From: Bryobacterales bacterium
GTDB taxonomy: Bacteria; Acidobacteriota; Terriglobia; Bryobacterales; Bryobacteraceae
DNA: 64,000 nucleotides
NCBI GenBank assembly: GCA_009697505.1
Contig: SHUD01000001.1
Coordinates: forward strand, 104,598-168,597
Direction of reading: 5' to 3'
Position numbers and translations under genes: made by a program. Within the stretch, counting starts at the first letter, position 1, and each line of letters opens with the position of its first letter. The notes below the pieces were generated by a model. The model was not told the origin of the DNA, searched no databases, and saw nothing but the letters and a program-made list of their open reading frames with translations. This document shows, piece by piece, positions 19,134-29,285 of this stretch.

Positions 19134-19781
19134 TCATTCCTTACGTAAGGTGAGGCTTATCTCCGGATTCAGCCCCGCTGCGCTTGGGGATGGCTGGTCG
19201 CCGCCATACTCCGGAATGTTCCTCTGGAATACGCGAAAAACATGGTTATACCCGGTGACGTGATCCTTCCCGTCGGGACCCTTCTCGGTAACCTCAGGAT
19301 TCTTGCCCAGAACGGCGATCGCCTGGGCGCGGTCCGCGATCAACACCAAGGTCGCTTCGTACAGTTTGCCGCCGATCTTAATCCGCACCCGGGGATCGCG
19401 GGCCACGTTGGCGGTCCAGGCCTTGTCGTTGGGAAATTGCAGGTCCATGCGGTGTTGATGCGACCGGATGTAGAGCTGGCCATTGCGGGGAAATGGCACG
19501 GTCCGGACGGAGTGCGGAATGAGATAGCGCGTTCGCGTTTCCACCAGGACGGTGTTCAGGTCTCGCCCCGGGTGTTCCACGGTTCGGACGAACGACCAGT
19601 CGGTGACCGGCGCGGTGACCAGGTCGCCTTTAACCCACAATCCGGGCCAAGCGAGCATATCGTGGGCGCGCAGGTCGTTCAAATCGAGATATTGCGGTTC
19701 AAGGCCGGTCATGCGCAATGTCAAGATCGTCAAGGCCAGGAAAGCCACGATGAGCACCGTGCCTTTCTTGATGAGCTTCAT
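19134..19781 (-). CDS. Membrane-anchored hypothetical protein, paralog of 19884..20381
   Basis: N-terminal TM; shared blocks GLWVKGDLVTAPVTDWSFV, YLIPHSV, NVARDPRVRIKIGGKLYE. Confidence 0.7.
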   Translation of the reverse strand: MKLIKKGTVLIVAFLALTILTLRMTGLEPQYLDLNDLRAHDMLAWPGLWVKGDLVTAPVTDWSFVRTVEHPGRDLNTVLVETRTRYLIPHSVRTVPFPRNGQLYIRSHQHRMDLQFPNDKAWTANVARDPRVRIKIGGKLYEATLVLIADRAQAIAVLGKNPEVTEKGPDGKDHVTGYNHVFRVFQRNIPEYGGDQPSPSAAGLNPEISLTLRKE

Positions 19782-19883
19782 ATGCCTGCCTCCTAGCGAG
19801 CCAAGATTACGAGAAGACGTTTCTTGCGTATTGTATAATCTTCTCTCAGTGAGCAGGGCCAAGGTCGCCCGCTAGGAGACCGC

Positions 19884-20381
19884 ATGAAGAAGGCTTTTAA
19901 GTTTCTGGGAGTAATTTTAGGTGGTTTGGTGCTCTTGGTAGTCGTGGTGCTGCCTATTACCGGTTTTGAACCTCACGGCAGAACGCCCGGTTTATGGCTC
20001 AAAGGCGATGTGGTCACCGCGCCGGTCACCGACTGGTCGTTTGTCGATGCGATCGAAACCATAAAGCTCCAGACCAGTACCCAGTATCTGCTTCCGCACT
20101 CGGTAACGACGTACTGTGTCTCCGCGAACGGGCAGCTCTACATCACTTCGCTGTACCGCGCGGGCATGACGTATCCAGCGGGCCGGAGCTGGAACACCGA
20201 TGTGGCCCGCGATCCCCGCGTGCGTATCAAAATCGGCGACAAGGTGTATGACCGCAAGTTGGTGTTCGTGAGCGATCCAGCCGAGTACGAAGCTGCCTTC
20301 CAGGCGAAAAGGAAAAAGTACCCCAAGCAGGTGATACCGCCGGGCGCGAAATTTATGATTTTTCACGCGGTGGAAAGCTAG
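19884..20381 (+). CDS. Membrane-anchored hypothetical protein, paralog of 19134..19781
   Basis: N-terminal TM; GLWLKGDVVTAPVTDWSFV, YLLPHSV, DVARDPRVRIKIGDKVYD. Confidence 0.75.
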   Translation: MKKAFKFLGVILGGLVLLVVVVLPITGFEPHGRTPGLWLKGDVVTAPVTDWSFVDAIETIKLQTSTQYLLPHSVTTYCVSANGQLYITSLYRAGMTYPAGRSWNTDVARDPRVRIKIGDKVYDRKLVFVSDPAEYEAAFQAKRKKYPKQVIPPGAKFMIFHAVES

Positions 20382-20468
20382 GGCATCTCCGGGCGGCCGG
20401 GCAGACTCCTACCCTCCTCGAATGCGCATCTGATGCCGGCGGACGTTGGGCAGGAAAAGCCGGTAGGA

Positions 20469-21389
20469 ATGGAAGGCATGAAAATCGTCATCACCGGCGC
20501 GAACGGCGCCGTCGGCCAAGCCATTCTGCGCTGCGGAGCGGGACAGGCGTCGTTGGACACGCTGGTGGCCGCGGTCCGTTCCGAACGCGCCGCCGGTGAA
20601 ATTCGGCCGCTGCTGAGCGAGCGGAATAGCGTGGCCCTGATCTCTTTCGGCGATCCCGCCAGTCTGGACGCCGCGTTGCAGGGGGCTTCGGCGGTCATTC
20701 ACCTGGCGGGAATTCTCTTCGAGCGGCCGGATTCGTCATACGTACAAGCGAACGTCGAGTCGGCCCGCGGCGTCGTGGAAGCCGCGAAGCGATGCAGCGT
20801 GGCGAAAGTGGTCTTGATCAGCGCCACGGGTGCCGATGAGACCTCTTCTAACGGCTACTACCGCACCAAGGGGCAGGCGGAGGCGTTGGTGCGCGCCTCC
20901 GGCCTGCACTATACGATCTTGCGCGCGCCGCTTCTGCTGGGGCCGGAGACCGAAGGCGGGGCGGCACTGGTGCGCAATGCGAGCGGCGGCAAAGCCAAGC
21001 TGATCGGCGGCGGCCACCACTATCAACAACCTCTCTATGTGGATGATCTGGCGCGAGCGGCCCTCGCCGCCACGCAGCCTTCGGTAGCGGATGATCGCAC
21101 GCTGGACCTGGTGGGTCCCGTTTCGCTGCCTGATCGTGAACTGGTGGAACGGGCCGCCAAGCGGCTAGGCCGCACCGTGAAGATCAGTTCCATTCCCAAG
21201 GGATTGCTTAAGTTTGGACTGACCCTTCGCGGGCGCTCCAACGGCCCCGGATTTTCGTTGGCGGTTCTCGAAGTGATCACGGCGGACACCCGTCTGGACC
21301 CGCAACCCGCCGCCAGTGCCTTGGGAATCCGCCTGACGGGCATCGACGAGATGATCCAAAACAGTTTAGGACCGGAGCAAAAAAAATGA
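20469..21389 (+). CDS. NAD(P)-binding NmrA/epimerase-like protein
   Basis: KIVITGANGAVGQAIL Rossmann motif. Confidence 0.8.
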   Translation: MEGMKIVITGANGAVGQAILRCGAGQASLDTLVAAVRSERAAGEIRPLLSERNSVALISFGDPASLDAALQGASAVIHLAGILFERPDSSYVQANVESARGVVEAAKRCSVAKVVLISATGADETSSNGYYRTKGQAEALVRASGLHYTILRAPLLLGPETEGGAALVRNASGGKAKLIGGGHHYQQPLYVDDLARAALAATQPSVADDRTLDLVGPVSLPDRELVERAAKRLGRTVKISSIPKGLLKFGLTLRGRSNGPGFSLAVLEVITADTRLDPQPAASALGIRLTGIDEMIQNSLGPEQKK

Positions 21390-22357
21390 GCCAAGCACAA
21401 TCTACTGTCCCCCCCGCCGCCGACGCAAAACCAGGCAAGGCCTGGCAGCAGTTCTTACCGTTTCTGATTACGGCGGCGTGTTTCGCCTATCTCTACAACC
21501 GCCTGAACCATGCGGCGCTGGCCGCGGGCACCCCACTGCTCCCATATCTGGCGAAGAGTTTTGAGGGCGTCAACTGGTACTCCTGGCTGGCGCTCATGAT
21601 CCCGTACTGCTTCTTGTTCATGTTATTGGACAGCCTGGTGGTCTATAGCGTGATCAACTGGTTCAACACCAAAATCGGCTATGCCGACATCCTGCCCATC
21701 CGCGCCAGCGCCTACATTCTTTCGCTGGTGAACGAACAGGTCAGCAAGGGGGCCATCGCGCTGTATTTGAATCGCCGCGACAAAGTGCCGGGCTGGGAAG
21801 TGGGATCCAGCATGATCCTGGTGATGTTTTGCGAGGTTTATAGCCTGATTCTGTGGGCGACCCTGGGCGTGCTGCTGCGTTGGGATAGTTTGCCGGCCGC
21901 ATTCCATGCGATTCCCTGGGTCGCCTTGGGCGCGGCCGCTTTCTTTGTGCTGGTGCAGTTGTTCTTCAGCGGAAAAATCGGCCCGGGCATGACCCTGCGC
22001 GACCGCCCGATCTTCCGCGCGTTCCGGCTGGCCAAAGTGTGGCACTACGGGGCGGTGATCGCGATGCGGGCGCCGCTCATGATCGCCGGTGTGATCGTTT
22101 ATACGCTGGCCCTGCGGCTCTTCGGAGGCACGGTCGGATTCGGAGAAATGCTGGGCTATCTGCCGGTGATCTTCTTCGGCGCGGCGACGCCTGGACCGAT
22201 GCACTCGGTCGCGATTCTGTTTTGGGTCTTGCTCTTTCCCGATAGACCCGGCCAAATGACCGCCTTCGGCTTCGTGATGCACAACTTCTTCATCTTTTTT
22301 AACGCCGCGGTGGGGCTGCTATTTCTCCGGCGCGCCAGCCGGGAGCTGTTCGGGTAA
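21386..22357 (+). CDS. Polytopic membrane protein, possibly lysylphosphatidylglycerol synthase TM-like
   Basis: 323 aa with multiple hydrophobic segments; ATGA overlap with upstream gene. Confidence 0.55.
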   Translation: MSQAQSTVPPAADAKPGKAWQQFLPFLITAACFAYLYNRLNHAALAAGTPLLPYLAKSFEGVNWYSWLALMIPYCFLFMLLDSLVVYSVINWFNTKIGYADILPIRASAYILSLVNEQVSKGAIALYLNRRDKVPGWEVGSSMILVMFCEVYSLILWATLGVLLRWDSLPAAFHAIPWVALGAAAFFVLVQLFFSGKIGPGMTLRDRPIFRAFRLAKVWHYGAVIAMRAPLMIAGVIVYTLALRLFGGTVGFGEMLGYLPVIFFGAATPGPMHSVAILFWVLLFPDRPGQMTAFGFVMHNFFIFFNAAVGLLFLRRASRELFG

Positions 22358-22864
22358 GCTGCGCAGCCTAAGCCGCTGTCCCATCGATACGATCGTGCTC
22401 AGCACCAGCAACCAGACCACGACCGTAAGCACCGGCTGTAGAAACAGCACTCCCATGCGGATCAGGGCATCCATGATGGTAGGCACGAAGTAAAGAATGC
22501 CGTTGTAGCGGCCGAGCTTGCTCCCGCGCAGCTTACGGTGCCGGAGAATCCAGTAGGAATCGATCACGTACTGCGAAAAAGCCGCTGTGATCAAGACCGG
22601 CAGAATCCACGGAAACGCGCCGCGCACGGCTCCCCCAAACATCCCGCACGTGACGAATAGAAAATCGCTGGTGTGATCGAAGGAGCCGCTCCAAGAAGTT
22701 ACCGTTCCGCGCCGCCGCGCGACTGGGCCATCCAGAAGGTCGGTGACCACGGCGATGATCCACGCGGCCAGGGCGAACATAGCGGACCGGGCGTCTCCGC
22801 TCGCCATGAAATACGCAAACGGAAGCACCAGGAGCAGGCGGACAGCGGTCAGCGCGTTAGCCAT
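22319..22864 (-). CDS. CDP-alcohol phosphatidyltransferase family protein
   Basis: DLLDGPVARRRGTVTSWSGSFDHTSD matches the D-G-x2-A-R-x8-G-x3-D-x3-D signature. Start assigned at MANALTAVRLLL. Confidence 0.75.
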   Translation of the reverse strand: MANALTAVRLLLVLPFAYFMASGDARSAMFALAAWIIAVVTDLLDGPVARRRGTVTSWSGSFDHTSDFLFVTCGMFGGAVRGAFPWILPVLITAAFSQYVIDSYWILRHRKLRGSKLGRYNGILYFVPTIMDALIRMGVLFLQPVLTVVVWLLVLSTIVSMGQRLRLRSLPEQLPAGAPEK

Positions 22865-22927
22865 CGGAAACACGAGTACGTTGACACCACATAAGCCCAA
22901 GCATACACTGAGGTTCGGACTCATAGA

Positions 22928-24112
22928 ATGGCGGAAATAGCGATCTCCCGCGGCGTGGATGCCGCTTTCGAACGTGGCCTTGAGGGACGCGGCCTCGTGC
23001 GGGAAGACGCCCTTTGCCTGATGCAAGAAGGCCCGCTCCAACCGCTATTGGAGGCCGCGTCGTCCGTGCGCGACCGCGCCAAGGGCAATTCCGTCAGCTA
23101 TTCCAAGAAAGTCTTTATTCCGCTGACCCACCTCTGCCGCGACTATTGCGGCTATTGCACGTTCCGGTCCGACCCACAGCCCGGTATGCCCGCCTACATG
23201 CTGCCGGACGAAGTTCTCGCCGTAGCCGAAGCCGGACGCCGCGCCGGATGCAAAGAAGCTTTGTTCAGCCTGGGCGACCAGCCCGAGCGCGTTTTCCCTG
23301 AAGCCAAGGCATTTCTGAAAAAACTGGGTTTTGAACGCACTCTTGAGTACCTCGCCGCGATGAGCGAACTGGTGCTGGAAAAGACCGGCCTCCTCCCGCA
23401 TTCCAACCCCGGCGTGATGGGCCTCGATGACTTGCGCCGCCTGCGCGAGACCAACGTCAGCGTGGGGTTGATGCTGGAAAGCGCCAGCCCGCGGCTGCTC
23501 CGCGTTGGAGGCGCGCACTGGAAGGCGCCGGACAAGGTGCCCTCCTTGCGTATTCGCACCATGGAGACCGCGGGGCAGTTGTCCATGCCTTTTACCACCG
23601 GCATTCTGATGGGAATCGGCGAAACACTGGAAGAACGCGTGGATGCGCTGCTGGCCATTCGTTCGGTCCACGAGAAATACGGCAACATTCAGGAGATCAT
23701 CGTGCAGCCGTTCCGCGCCAAGGCGGATATTCGCATGGCCGGCGCGCCGGAGCCTTCCAAAGAGGACCTGGAGCGCACCATCGCCGTCGCGCGCCTGCTG
23801 TTCGGAGGCGAGATGAATCTCCAGTCGCCGCCCAATCTGCTCGCGGAAGACTATCCCGATTTGCTGAAGGCGGGCATCAACGATTGGGGCGGCATTTCCC
23901 CGGTCACCAAGGACTTCATTAACCCGGAAGCAGCCTGGCCCCAAATCTCGTCCCTGGCGGCCCGCTCGGCCGGCGCGGGATTCGTGTTGCGCGAGCGGCT
24001 GGCGCTTTATCCGGAATTCACCTCGCGGCCGGAATTCGTGAATCCCCGGCTGGAGCCGCACCTGCGGAAACTTCAGGATGAAAACGGCTATGCTCGTGAA
24101 GGAGTGTCATGA
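22928..24112 (+). CDS. cofG: 7,8-didemethyl-8-hydroxy-5-deazariboflavin synthase subunit CofG
   Basis: Radical-SAM motif CRDYCGYCTF; LTHLCRDYCGYCTF and HSNPGVM blocks; adjacent to cofH. Confidence 0.88.
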   Translation: MAEIAISRGVDAAFERGLEGRGLVREDALCLMQEGPLQPLLEAASSVRDRAKGNSVSYSKKVFIPLTHLCRDYCGYCTFRSDPQPGMPAYMLPDEVLAVAEAGRRAGCKEALFSLGDQPERVFPEAKAFLKKLGFERTLEYLAAMSELVLEKTGLLPHSNPGVMGLDDLRRLRETNVSVGLMLESASPRLLRVGGAHWKAPDKVPSLRIRTMETAGQLSMPFTTGILMGIGETLEERVDALLAIRSVHEKYGNIQEIIVQPFRAKADIRMAGAPEPSKEDLERTIAVARLLFGGEMNLQSPPNLLAEDYPDLLKAGINDWGGISPVTKDFINPEAAWPQISSLAARSAGAGFVLRERLALYPEFTSRPEFVNPRLEPHLRKLQDENGYAREGVS

Positions 24113-25356
24113 TGCTGAAACCGGAATACCGGGAGATTCCTTGGGAACGCGCCCTTGCCGCGGCCAGCCCTAACGTCTCCAGTATTTTGGACAAGGCGCT
24201 GGCCGGGACCGACCTCGGCCTGGAAGAGGGCTTGGCGTTGGCTCACGCCGAGGGGAACGACCTCACGGCGCTGGTAAAAGCCGCCGACGAGATCCGCCGC
24301 CGCGTGGCCGGGGACCGCATCACCTACGTGGTGAACCGGAACCTGAACTTCACCAATGTCTGCATCGTAGGCTGCTCTTTTTGCGGATTCGGCAAGGCGG
24401 CCGATGCGCCGGACGCGTATTTTCACTCCAACGAAACGCTGGTGGCGAAGTGCCTGGAAGCAGTGGAGCTTGGCGCCACGGAGGTGTGCATCCAGGGCGG
24501 CCTGCCGAAAGATCTCGACGGTTACTATTACGTCAAATTGATTCGCGCCATCAAGGCGCGCCTGCCCAATCTGCACGTGCACGCGTTTTCGCCGATGGAG
24601 ATCGTCTACGGTGTAGAGAAGACGCGCCTGCCGCTCCGCGAGTATCTGCAGATGCTCAAAGACGCGGGCCTGGATAGCATTCCGGGAACGGCCGCGGAAA
24701 TTTTGGATGACCGGGTCCGCAAGTCTTTAAGCCCCAATAAACTGAAAGTCCGGCAGTGGATCGAAGTGGTGCGGACGGCGCATGAGTTGGGCATCCCTTC
24801 CACATCCACCATGATGTACGGACACGCCGAAGAGCCGGCGGATTGGGTAAGGCATCTGCTGTTGCTGCGCGAGATTCAGAAAGAGACTCGCGGGTTCACT
24901 GAGTTTGTGCCTCTCGGTTTCATCCATTCTCAAACCAAGCTTTTCCAGAAGGGCGGCGCGCGCGCGGGACATTCGATCCACGAGGATTTGACCGTGCATG
25001 CGCTTTCGCGCGTCTTGCTGAATGGCTACATCGTCAACATTCAGGTCTCCTGGGTCAAGCTTGGGTATGCGGATTCCCTGGCCTGTCTGGAAGCGGGAGC
25101 CAACGACTTCGGCGGCACTTTGATGGAAGAGAGCATCTCCAAAGCGGCGGGAGCGAATTTCGGCGAGTACGTTGCTCCCGGAGAATTCCGCGCTTTGATC
25201 CGCAGCATCGGGCGCATTCCGGCGGAGCGCGCCACGTCCTATAAGATCCGCAAGGTGTTCGAACATCCCGACGCCGAGGAACGGCTGCCTGCCCAGCCGC
25301 TTCCCGTGTTTGCGCCCGCCACCAGCCAGGTAGCGGTGCCCGCGACGGGATACTGA
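24109..25356 (+). CDS. cofH: FO synthase subunit CofH
   Basis: NRNLNFTNVCIVGCSFCGF radical-SAM motif; ATGA overlap with cofG; IQGGLPKDLDGYYYVKLIRAIK. Confidence 0.88.
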   Translation: MMLKPEYREIPWERALAAASPNVSSILDKALAGTDLGLEEGLALAHAEGNDLTALVKAADEIRRRVAGDRITYVVNRNLNFTNVCIVGCSFCGFGKAADAPDAYFHSNETLVAKCLEAVELGATEVCIQGGLPKDLDGYYYVKLIRAIKARLPNLHVHAFSPMEIVYGVEKTRLPLREYLQMLKDAGLDSIPGTAAEILDDRVRKSLSPNKLKVRQWIEVVRTAHELGIPSTSTMMYGHAEEPADWVRHLLLLREIQKETRGFTEFVPLGFIHSQTKLFQKGGARAGHSIHEDLTVHALSRVLLNGYIVNIQVSWVKLGYADSLACLEAGANDFGGTLMEESISKAAGANFGEYVAPGEFRALIRSIGRIPAERATSYKIRKVFEHPDAEERLPAQPLPVFAPATSQVAVPATGY

Positions 25357-25396
25357 GCACGCGGCGCCACCTTTCGCCCGCGGTACCCTAACGCTT

Positions 25397-26035
25397 ATGA
25401 CGCCGTCTTTCTCCAGCGAACTACCGCATGACTGGTTAGATAAACTGGCCATTCGCGAAGTGATCGAAAATTGGGCCGTCTGGCGCGATGCCGGGGATTG
25501 GGACCGCTTCCGGACCGTATGGCACGAGGACGGTTTCATGATGGCGACCTGGTTCCAAGGCAGCGCCGATGAATTCATCGCGGTCAGCCGGGCGGGCTTC
25601 GAACGCGGCGTCAGCATCCTGCATTTTTTGGGCGGCTGCTCGATTGACCTGGCGGGCCATCGCGCGATCGCGCAGACCAAGATGTCCATCTCGCAGCGCG
25701 CACCCGTGCACGACGTGCTGGTGGATGTTCTGTGCACTGGCCGCTTCTACGATTTCCTGGAAAAGCGCGATGGCAAGTGGGCCATCGTTCTGCGCCGCTT
25801 GTGCTACGAAAAGGACCGCATGGATCCCGTGGACCCGTCGCAGACCGTGAAGCTTGATCCGGCGCTTCTGGAAAAGTTTCCGGTGGGCTACCGGCACCTG
25901 GCGTATCTGCAATCCGGCTTGGGCTTCAAAGTGAAGCTGGATCTGCCGGGATTGAAGGGTCCCGCGACGGAAAGACTCTACGGTTTCGGCAAAGCCTGGC
26001 TGGCGGGCGAGCCGATCGGCAACGCGCGCGGTTAG
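25397..26035 (+). CDS. SnoaL/NTF2-like protein
   Basis: DKLAIREVIENWAVWRDAGDWDRFRTVWHEDG typical of NTF2-like folds. Confidence 0.65.
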   Translation: MTPSFSSELPHDWLDKLAIREVIENWAVWRDAGDWDRFRTVWHEDGFMMATWFQGSADEFIAVSRAGFERGVSILHFLGGCSIDLAGHRAIAQTKMSISQRAPVHDVLVDVLCTGRFYDFLEKRDGKWAIVLRRLCYEKDRMDPVDPSQTVKLDPALLEKFPVGYRHLAYLQSGLGFKVKLDLPGLKGPATERLYGFGKAWLAGEPIGNARG

Positions 26036-26039
26036 CGCG

Positions 26040-27470
26040 TCATTCGCTCACGAGCGGCGGGCGTTGACGGACTCCGCTCACTTGCTCAAACGCGTGCGCA
26101 ATCTGGAGTACGCCCCAATCATCCTCATGGCGACCCACGATTTGCAGGCCCACGGGTAAGCCTTCGGGAGTGAAACCCGCGGGCACCGAAATGGCCGGCA
26201 GAGCCGTGATGGAAATGAAATAGCAGGAGCGCATCCAGTCCACGTAGCTGGCCATCGCGACGCCTTCGATTTCGGTGATGTACTCCTGCTCCACGGGGAA
26301 CGGCGGCACTTGCACCGTGGGCAGCACCAGGAAGTCGTAGTTGCGCATGAATTCGGCGAGGCGCGCGAACAGCTCCGAGCGCAGAGTCTCGGCGCGGGCG
26401 ATTTGCGGTCCGGTCAGGCGCGACCCGCGCTCGATTTCCTCGATCACGGTGCGCTTCATGCGCGCGCGATGCGGTTCGAGCAAAGCATGGTGCTGCTGAT
26501 AGAACGCCAGCGCGCGGAGAGTCTTGAAGGATTCATCCGCGCCGGAAAAATCGGGAGTGGCATCTTCCGTGAGGCAACCCAGCGATTCGAATGCTTTGCG
26601 CCGCGAGTTGACCACCGAACGCACGCGGCGGTCAATGGGAATTCCCGCGAAATCGGCACACCCAAAATCGGAACACCAGGCAATCCGCAGTCCTTTGCAG
26701 TTGCGATCGAGTGGCTGCGCAAAGCGCGAACCCGGCTCATGAATCGAGAGCGGCGAGCGCGGATCGGGACCCGCAATGGCGGATAAGAACAGCGCCACGT
26801 CTTGCACCGTCCTCGCCATGGGGCCGGAGATGTTCATGGCGTTCCAAGAGGCGCGGCTGGGCACGTTGGGCACGCGGCCCGGCGAAGGGCGGAAGCCCAC
26901 CACGGAGCAGAAGCTGGCCGGATTGCGCAGCGAGCCGCCCAGATCCGTGCCATCGGCAAGGGGCAGCATTCCGCAGGCGAGTGCCACGGCTGCGCCGCCG
27001 CTGGATCCGCCACAGGTCTTGGACAAGTCCCACGGATTGCGCGTGGCGCCGAATATGGGGTTGAAGGTCTGTGAGCCCGCGCCAAACTCCGGCGTATTGG
27101 TCTTGCCGATGGTGATCGCGCCGGCGTTCTGCGCGCGCTCGACCAGCAGAGTGCTGAAGTCGGGTACGTGGTTCTCGAAAATAGGCGAACCATAAGTGGT
27201 GCGGATACCCCTGGTCTCCGCCAGATCCTTGTGCGCGATGGGAAGCCCGTGCAAGGGGCCGGCGAGTTCGCCGCGCGCGGCGGCTTCATCGAGGAGACGG
27301 GCCTGTTCGCGCGCCTGATCCAGCACCAGTGTGACGATGGCGTTCACCTGGGGATTCACGCGCTCTATCTGCCGGATATGGGCGCCCAGCACTTCACGGG
27401 CCGAGAGTTCTTTGCGGCGGATGCGGCGGGCCAACTCCGTGGCCGTCAAGAAACAGATGTCCAGGTTCAC
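26040..27470 (-). CDS. Amidase (amidase signature family)
   Basis: GLPIAHKDLAETRGIRTTYGS...CGGSSGGAAVALACGMLPLADGTDLGGSLRNPA. Confidence 0.92.
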   Translation of the reverse strand: MNLDICFLTATELARRIRRKELSAREVLGAHIRQIERVNPQVNAIVTLVLDQAREQARLLDEAAARGELAGPLHGLPIAHKDLAETRGIRTTYGSPIFENHVPDFSTLLVERAQNAGAITIGKTNTPEFGAGSQTFNPIFGATRNPWDLSKTCGGSSGGAAVALACGMLPLADGTDLGGSLRNPASFCSVVGFRPSPGRVPNVPSRASWNAMNISGPMARTVQDVALFLSAIAGPDPRSPLSIHEPGSRFAQPLDRNCKGLRIAWCSDFGCADFAGIPIDRRVRSVVNSRRKAFESLGCLTEDATPDFSGADESFKTLRALAFYQQHHALLEPHRARMKRTVIEEIERGSRLTGPQIARAETLRSELFARLAEFMRNYDFLVLPTVQVPPFPVEQEYITEIEGVAMASYVDWMRSCYFISITALPAISVPAGFTPEGLPVGLQIVGRHEDDWGVLQIAHAFEQVSGVRQRPPLVSE

Positions 27471-27519
27471 AAAGGCCGAAGTTTAGCACGCCGAAGTGTA
27501 CAAGGGCGCGCAGGGTCCG

Positions 27520-29280
27520 TCAGACTGCAACCGTCAGCGGCAGGCGGATCACGAAGCACGCGCCTTGCGGGGCCGCGGAGTCAATCGACAGATCGCCACC
27601 ATGGTCGAGCACGGTCTGATGCGAGAAGGCGAGCCCCAGTCCCACGCCGTGCTTCTTCCCCGCCGTGACGAAGGGCTGGAACAGGCGCTCGCGGATTTCC
27701 GGAGCGATGCCCGGGCCGGTGTCCTGTACCCGCACCAGCACGGCTGCACCGTCGGCTTCAGCGGAGATGGTCAGGCGCCCGCCGTCCGGCATCGCATCCA
27801 GCGCGTTGGCGATCAGGTTGAGGAACACGCGTTCCATGCGCGCCCGCTCCAGCGGCAGTTCGATGTCTTCCGCCACCTGGGTTTCGATGGCGACGGAATG
27901 TGCTTCCGCCGTACTTGCACACTCCTGGCAGGCCGCGCGCACGATTTCATTCAGATGGCAGATTTCGGTCCCCGTGCCGCGTCCGCGGCCGGTATCCATC
28001 AGTTCCTGGAGCATCTGCTGCATGCGCCGGGAAGAATGATAGATATTTCCCGCCAGGCGCCGTATTTGTTCTGGTGAGAGACCTGTGTCAATGAGCATCT
28101 CCGCGCCGCCATAAATTGCCGCGAGCGGATTCCGCAGATCGTGTACGATGGACGTCGACATGCGTCCGATGGTCGCGATGCGCTCCTGGCGGATGAGTTC
28201 CTGGCGGGCGCTTTGAAGGGAGCCGCACATGGCATTAAACGCGGCGGCCAGCCGGCTGAGTTCATCGCGGCCCGGCCCTTCGCCGCTCTCGGCCGGAACC
28301 CGGTATTCATAGTTGCCGCGCGAAACTTCGGCCGCGCCGCGGTCCAGCTCTTGCACGGGCTTCAATATGTCGCGGGCCAGGCTATAGGTCAGCCATAGTC
28401 CGATCAGCACGGCCAGCAGCCATACCAGAAAGATATTCCGGCGCAATGCATCGATCTGCTCGCGCGCGCCGGCAAAGGAGCGCAGGATGCGGAGCTCGCC
28501 CACTGGTTTACGCGCGACGTCAAGCAACGGAGTACCGAGCAACGTGTATTCGGTTCCGCCGGTTTCAATGCGCCGCATGCTCCCCTCCGGCAGTGAGGCA
28601 ACCCGTACGACTGCGTTCGCGCCCGCATCCAGCGTGGAGGCGATCACCTGTCCACCGGAAAGGAAACAGAAATCGCTGCCTCCGGTGGAATCCTTCAAGT
28701 CCCGCACCACGTCCTGGTCGACCACGTATCCCGCCACCAGAACATTCAACAAGCCCAGGCCGCGTCCCGATTGCACGTAGACGGGCGTCACCGCGATTTG
28801 ATACAGGCGGCCTTCCGCGGTCATGAATCCCGCGCCCTGCTTGGGGAACCCCGGGGCGGCCTCGCGCACCACTGGCAGGTCTTCATTGAGCGCGCCGCCG
28901 AATTGTCCGCCGAGAGATGCCAGGACCCGGCCATCCGGATCGGTCACCATGAAGATCGCATCCTGATTGGAGATCTGCTTCCACAATTCGCCCGCCGAAT
29001 CCCGTATGGTGGCCTGATCGCCGGTGCGGAACGCCGCGCGCACATCCGACATGCGGCTGATCACCAGGCTGATGGACGCCAGCGTCTCCGCCTTGGAACG
29101 CCACAAGGAATCGTAGGCCCGGAAACTGGCCTGGACTTCCCCGTCCACACTCGCCGACATGGCGCGCGTGGCGTTGTTCTGCACGATCCATCCCATGACG
29201 GCGAACAGGACCGTGAGGGCAATCGAAGTGGAAAGCAGAATCCTCCACAGCAGTGAAAGGCGCGTGAAGGAGGCGGGCAT
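27520..29280 (-). CDS. Sensor histidine kinase
   Basis: N-terminal TM and extracytoplasmic sensor region, HAMP-like linker, STSIVHDLRNPLAAIYGG H-box, NALDAMPDGG and DTGPGIAPEIRERLFQPF. Confidence 0.92.
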   Translation of the reverse strand: MPASFTRLSLLWRILLSTSIALTVLFAVMGWIVQNNATRAMSASVDGEVQASFRAYDSLWRSKAETLASISLVISRMSDVRAAFRTGDQATIRDSAGELWKQISNQDAIFMVTDPDGRVLASLGGQFGGALNEDLPVVREAAPGFPKQGAGFMTAEGRLYQIAVTPVYVQSGRGLGLLNVLVAGYVVDQDVVRDLKDSTGGSDFCFLSGGQVIASTLDAGANAVVRVASLPEGSMRRIETGGTEYTLLGTPLLDVARKPVGELRILRSFAGAREQIDALRRNIFLVWLLAVLIGLWLTYSLARDILKPVQELDRGAAEVSRGNYEYRVPAESGEGPGRDELSRLAAAFNAMCGSLQSARQELIRQERIATIGRMSTSIVHDLRNPLAAIYGGAEMLIDTGLSPEQIRRLAGNIYHSSRRMQQMLQELMDTGRGRGTGTEICHLNEIVRAACQECASTAEAHSVAIETQVAEDIELPLERARMERVFLNLIANALDAMPDGGRLTISAEADGAAVLVRVQDTGPGIAPEIRERLFQPFVTAGKKHGVGLGLAFSHQTVLDHGGDLSIDSAAPQGACFVIRLPLTVAV

Positions 29281-29285
29281 GGCTA

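Noticed and set aside
23045-24061. 338-aa minus-strand ORF
   Set aside because: Antisense to cofG.
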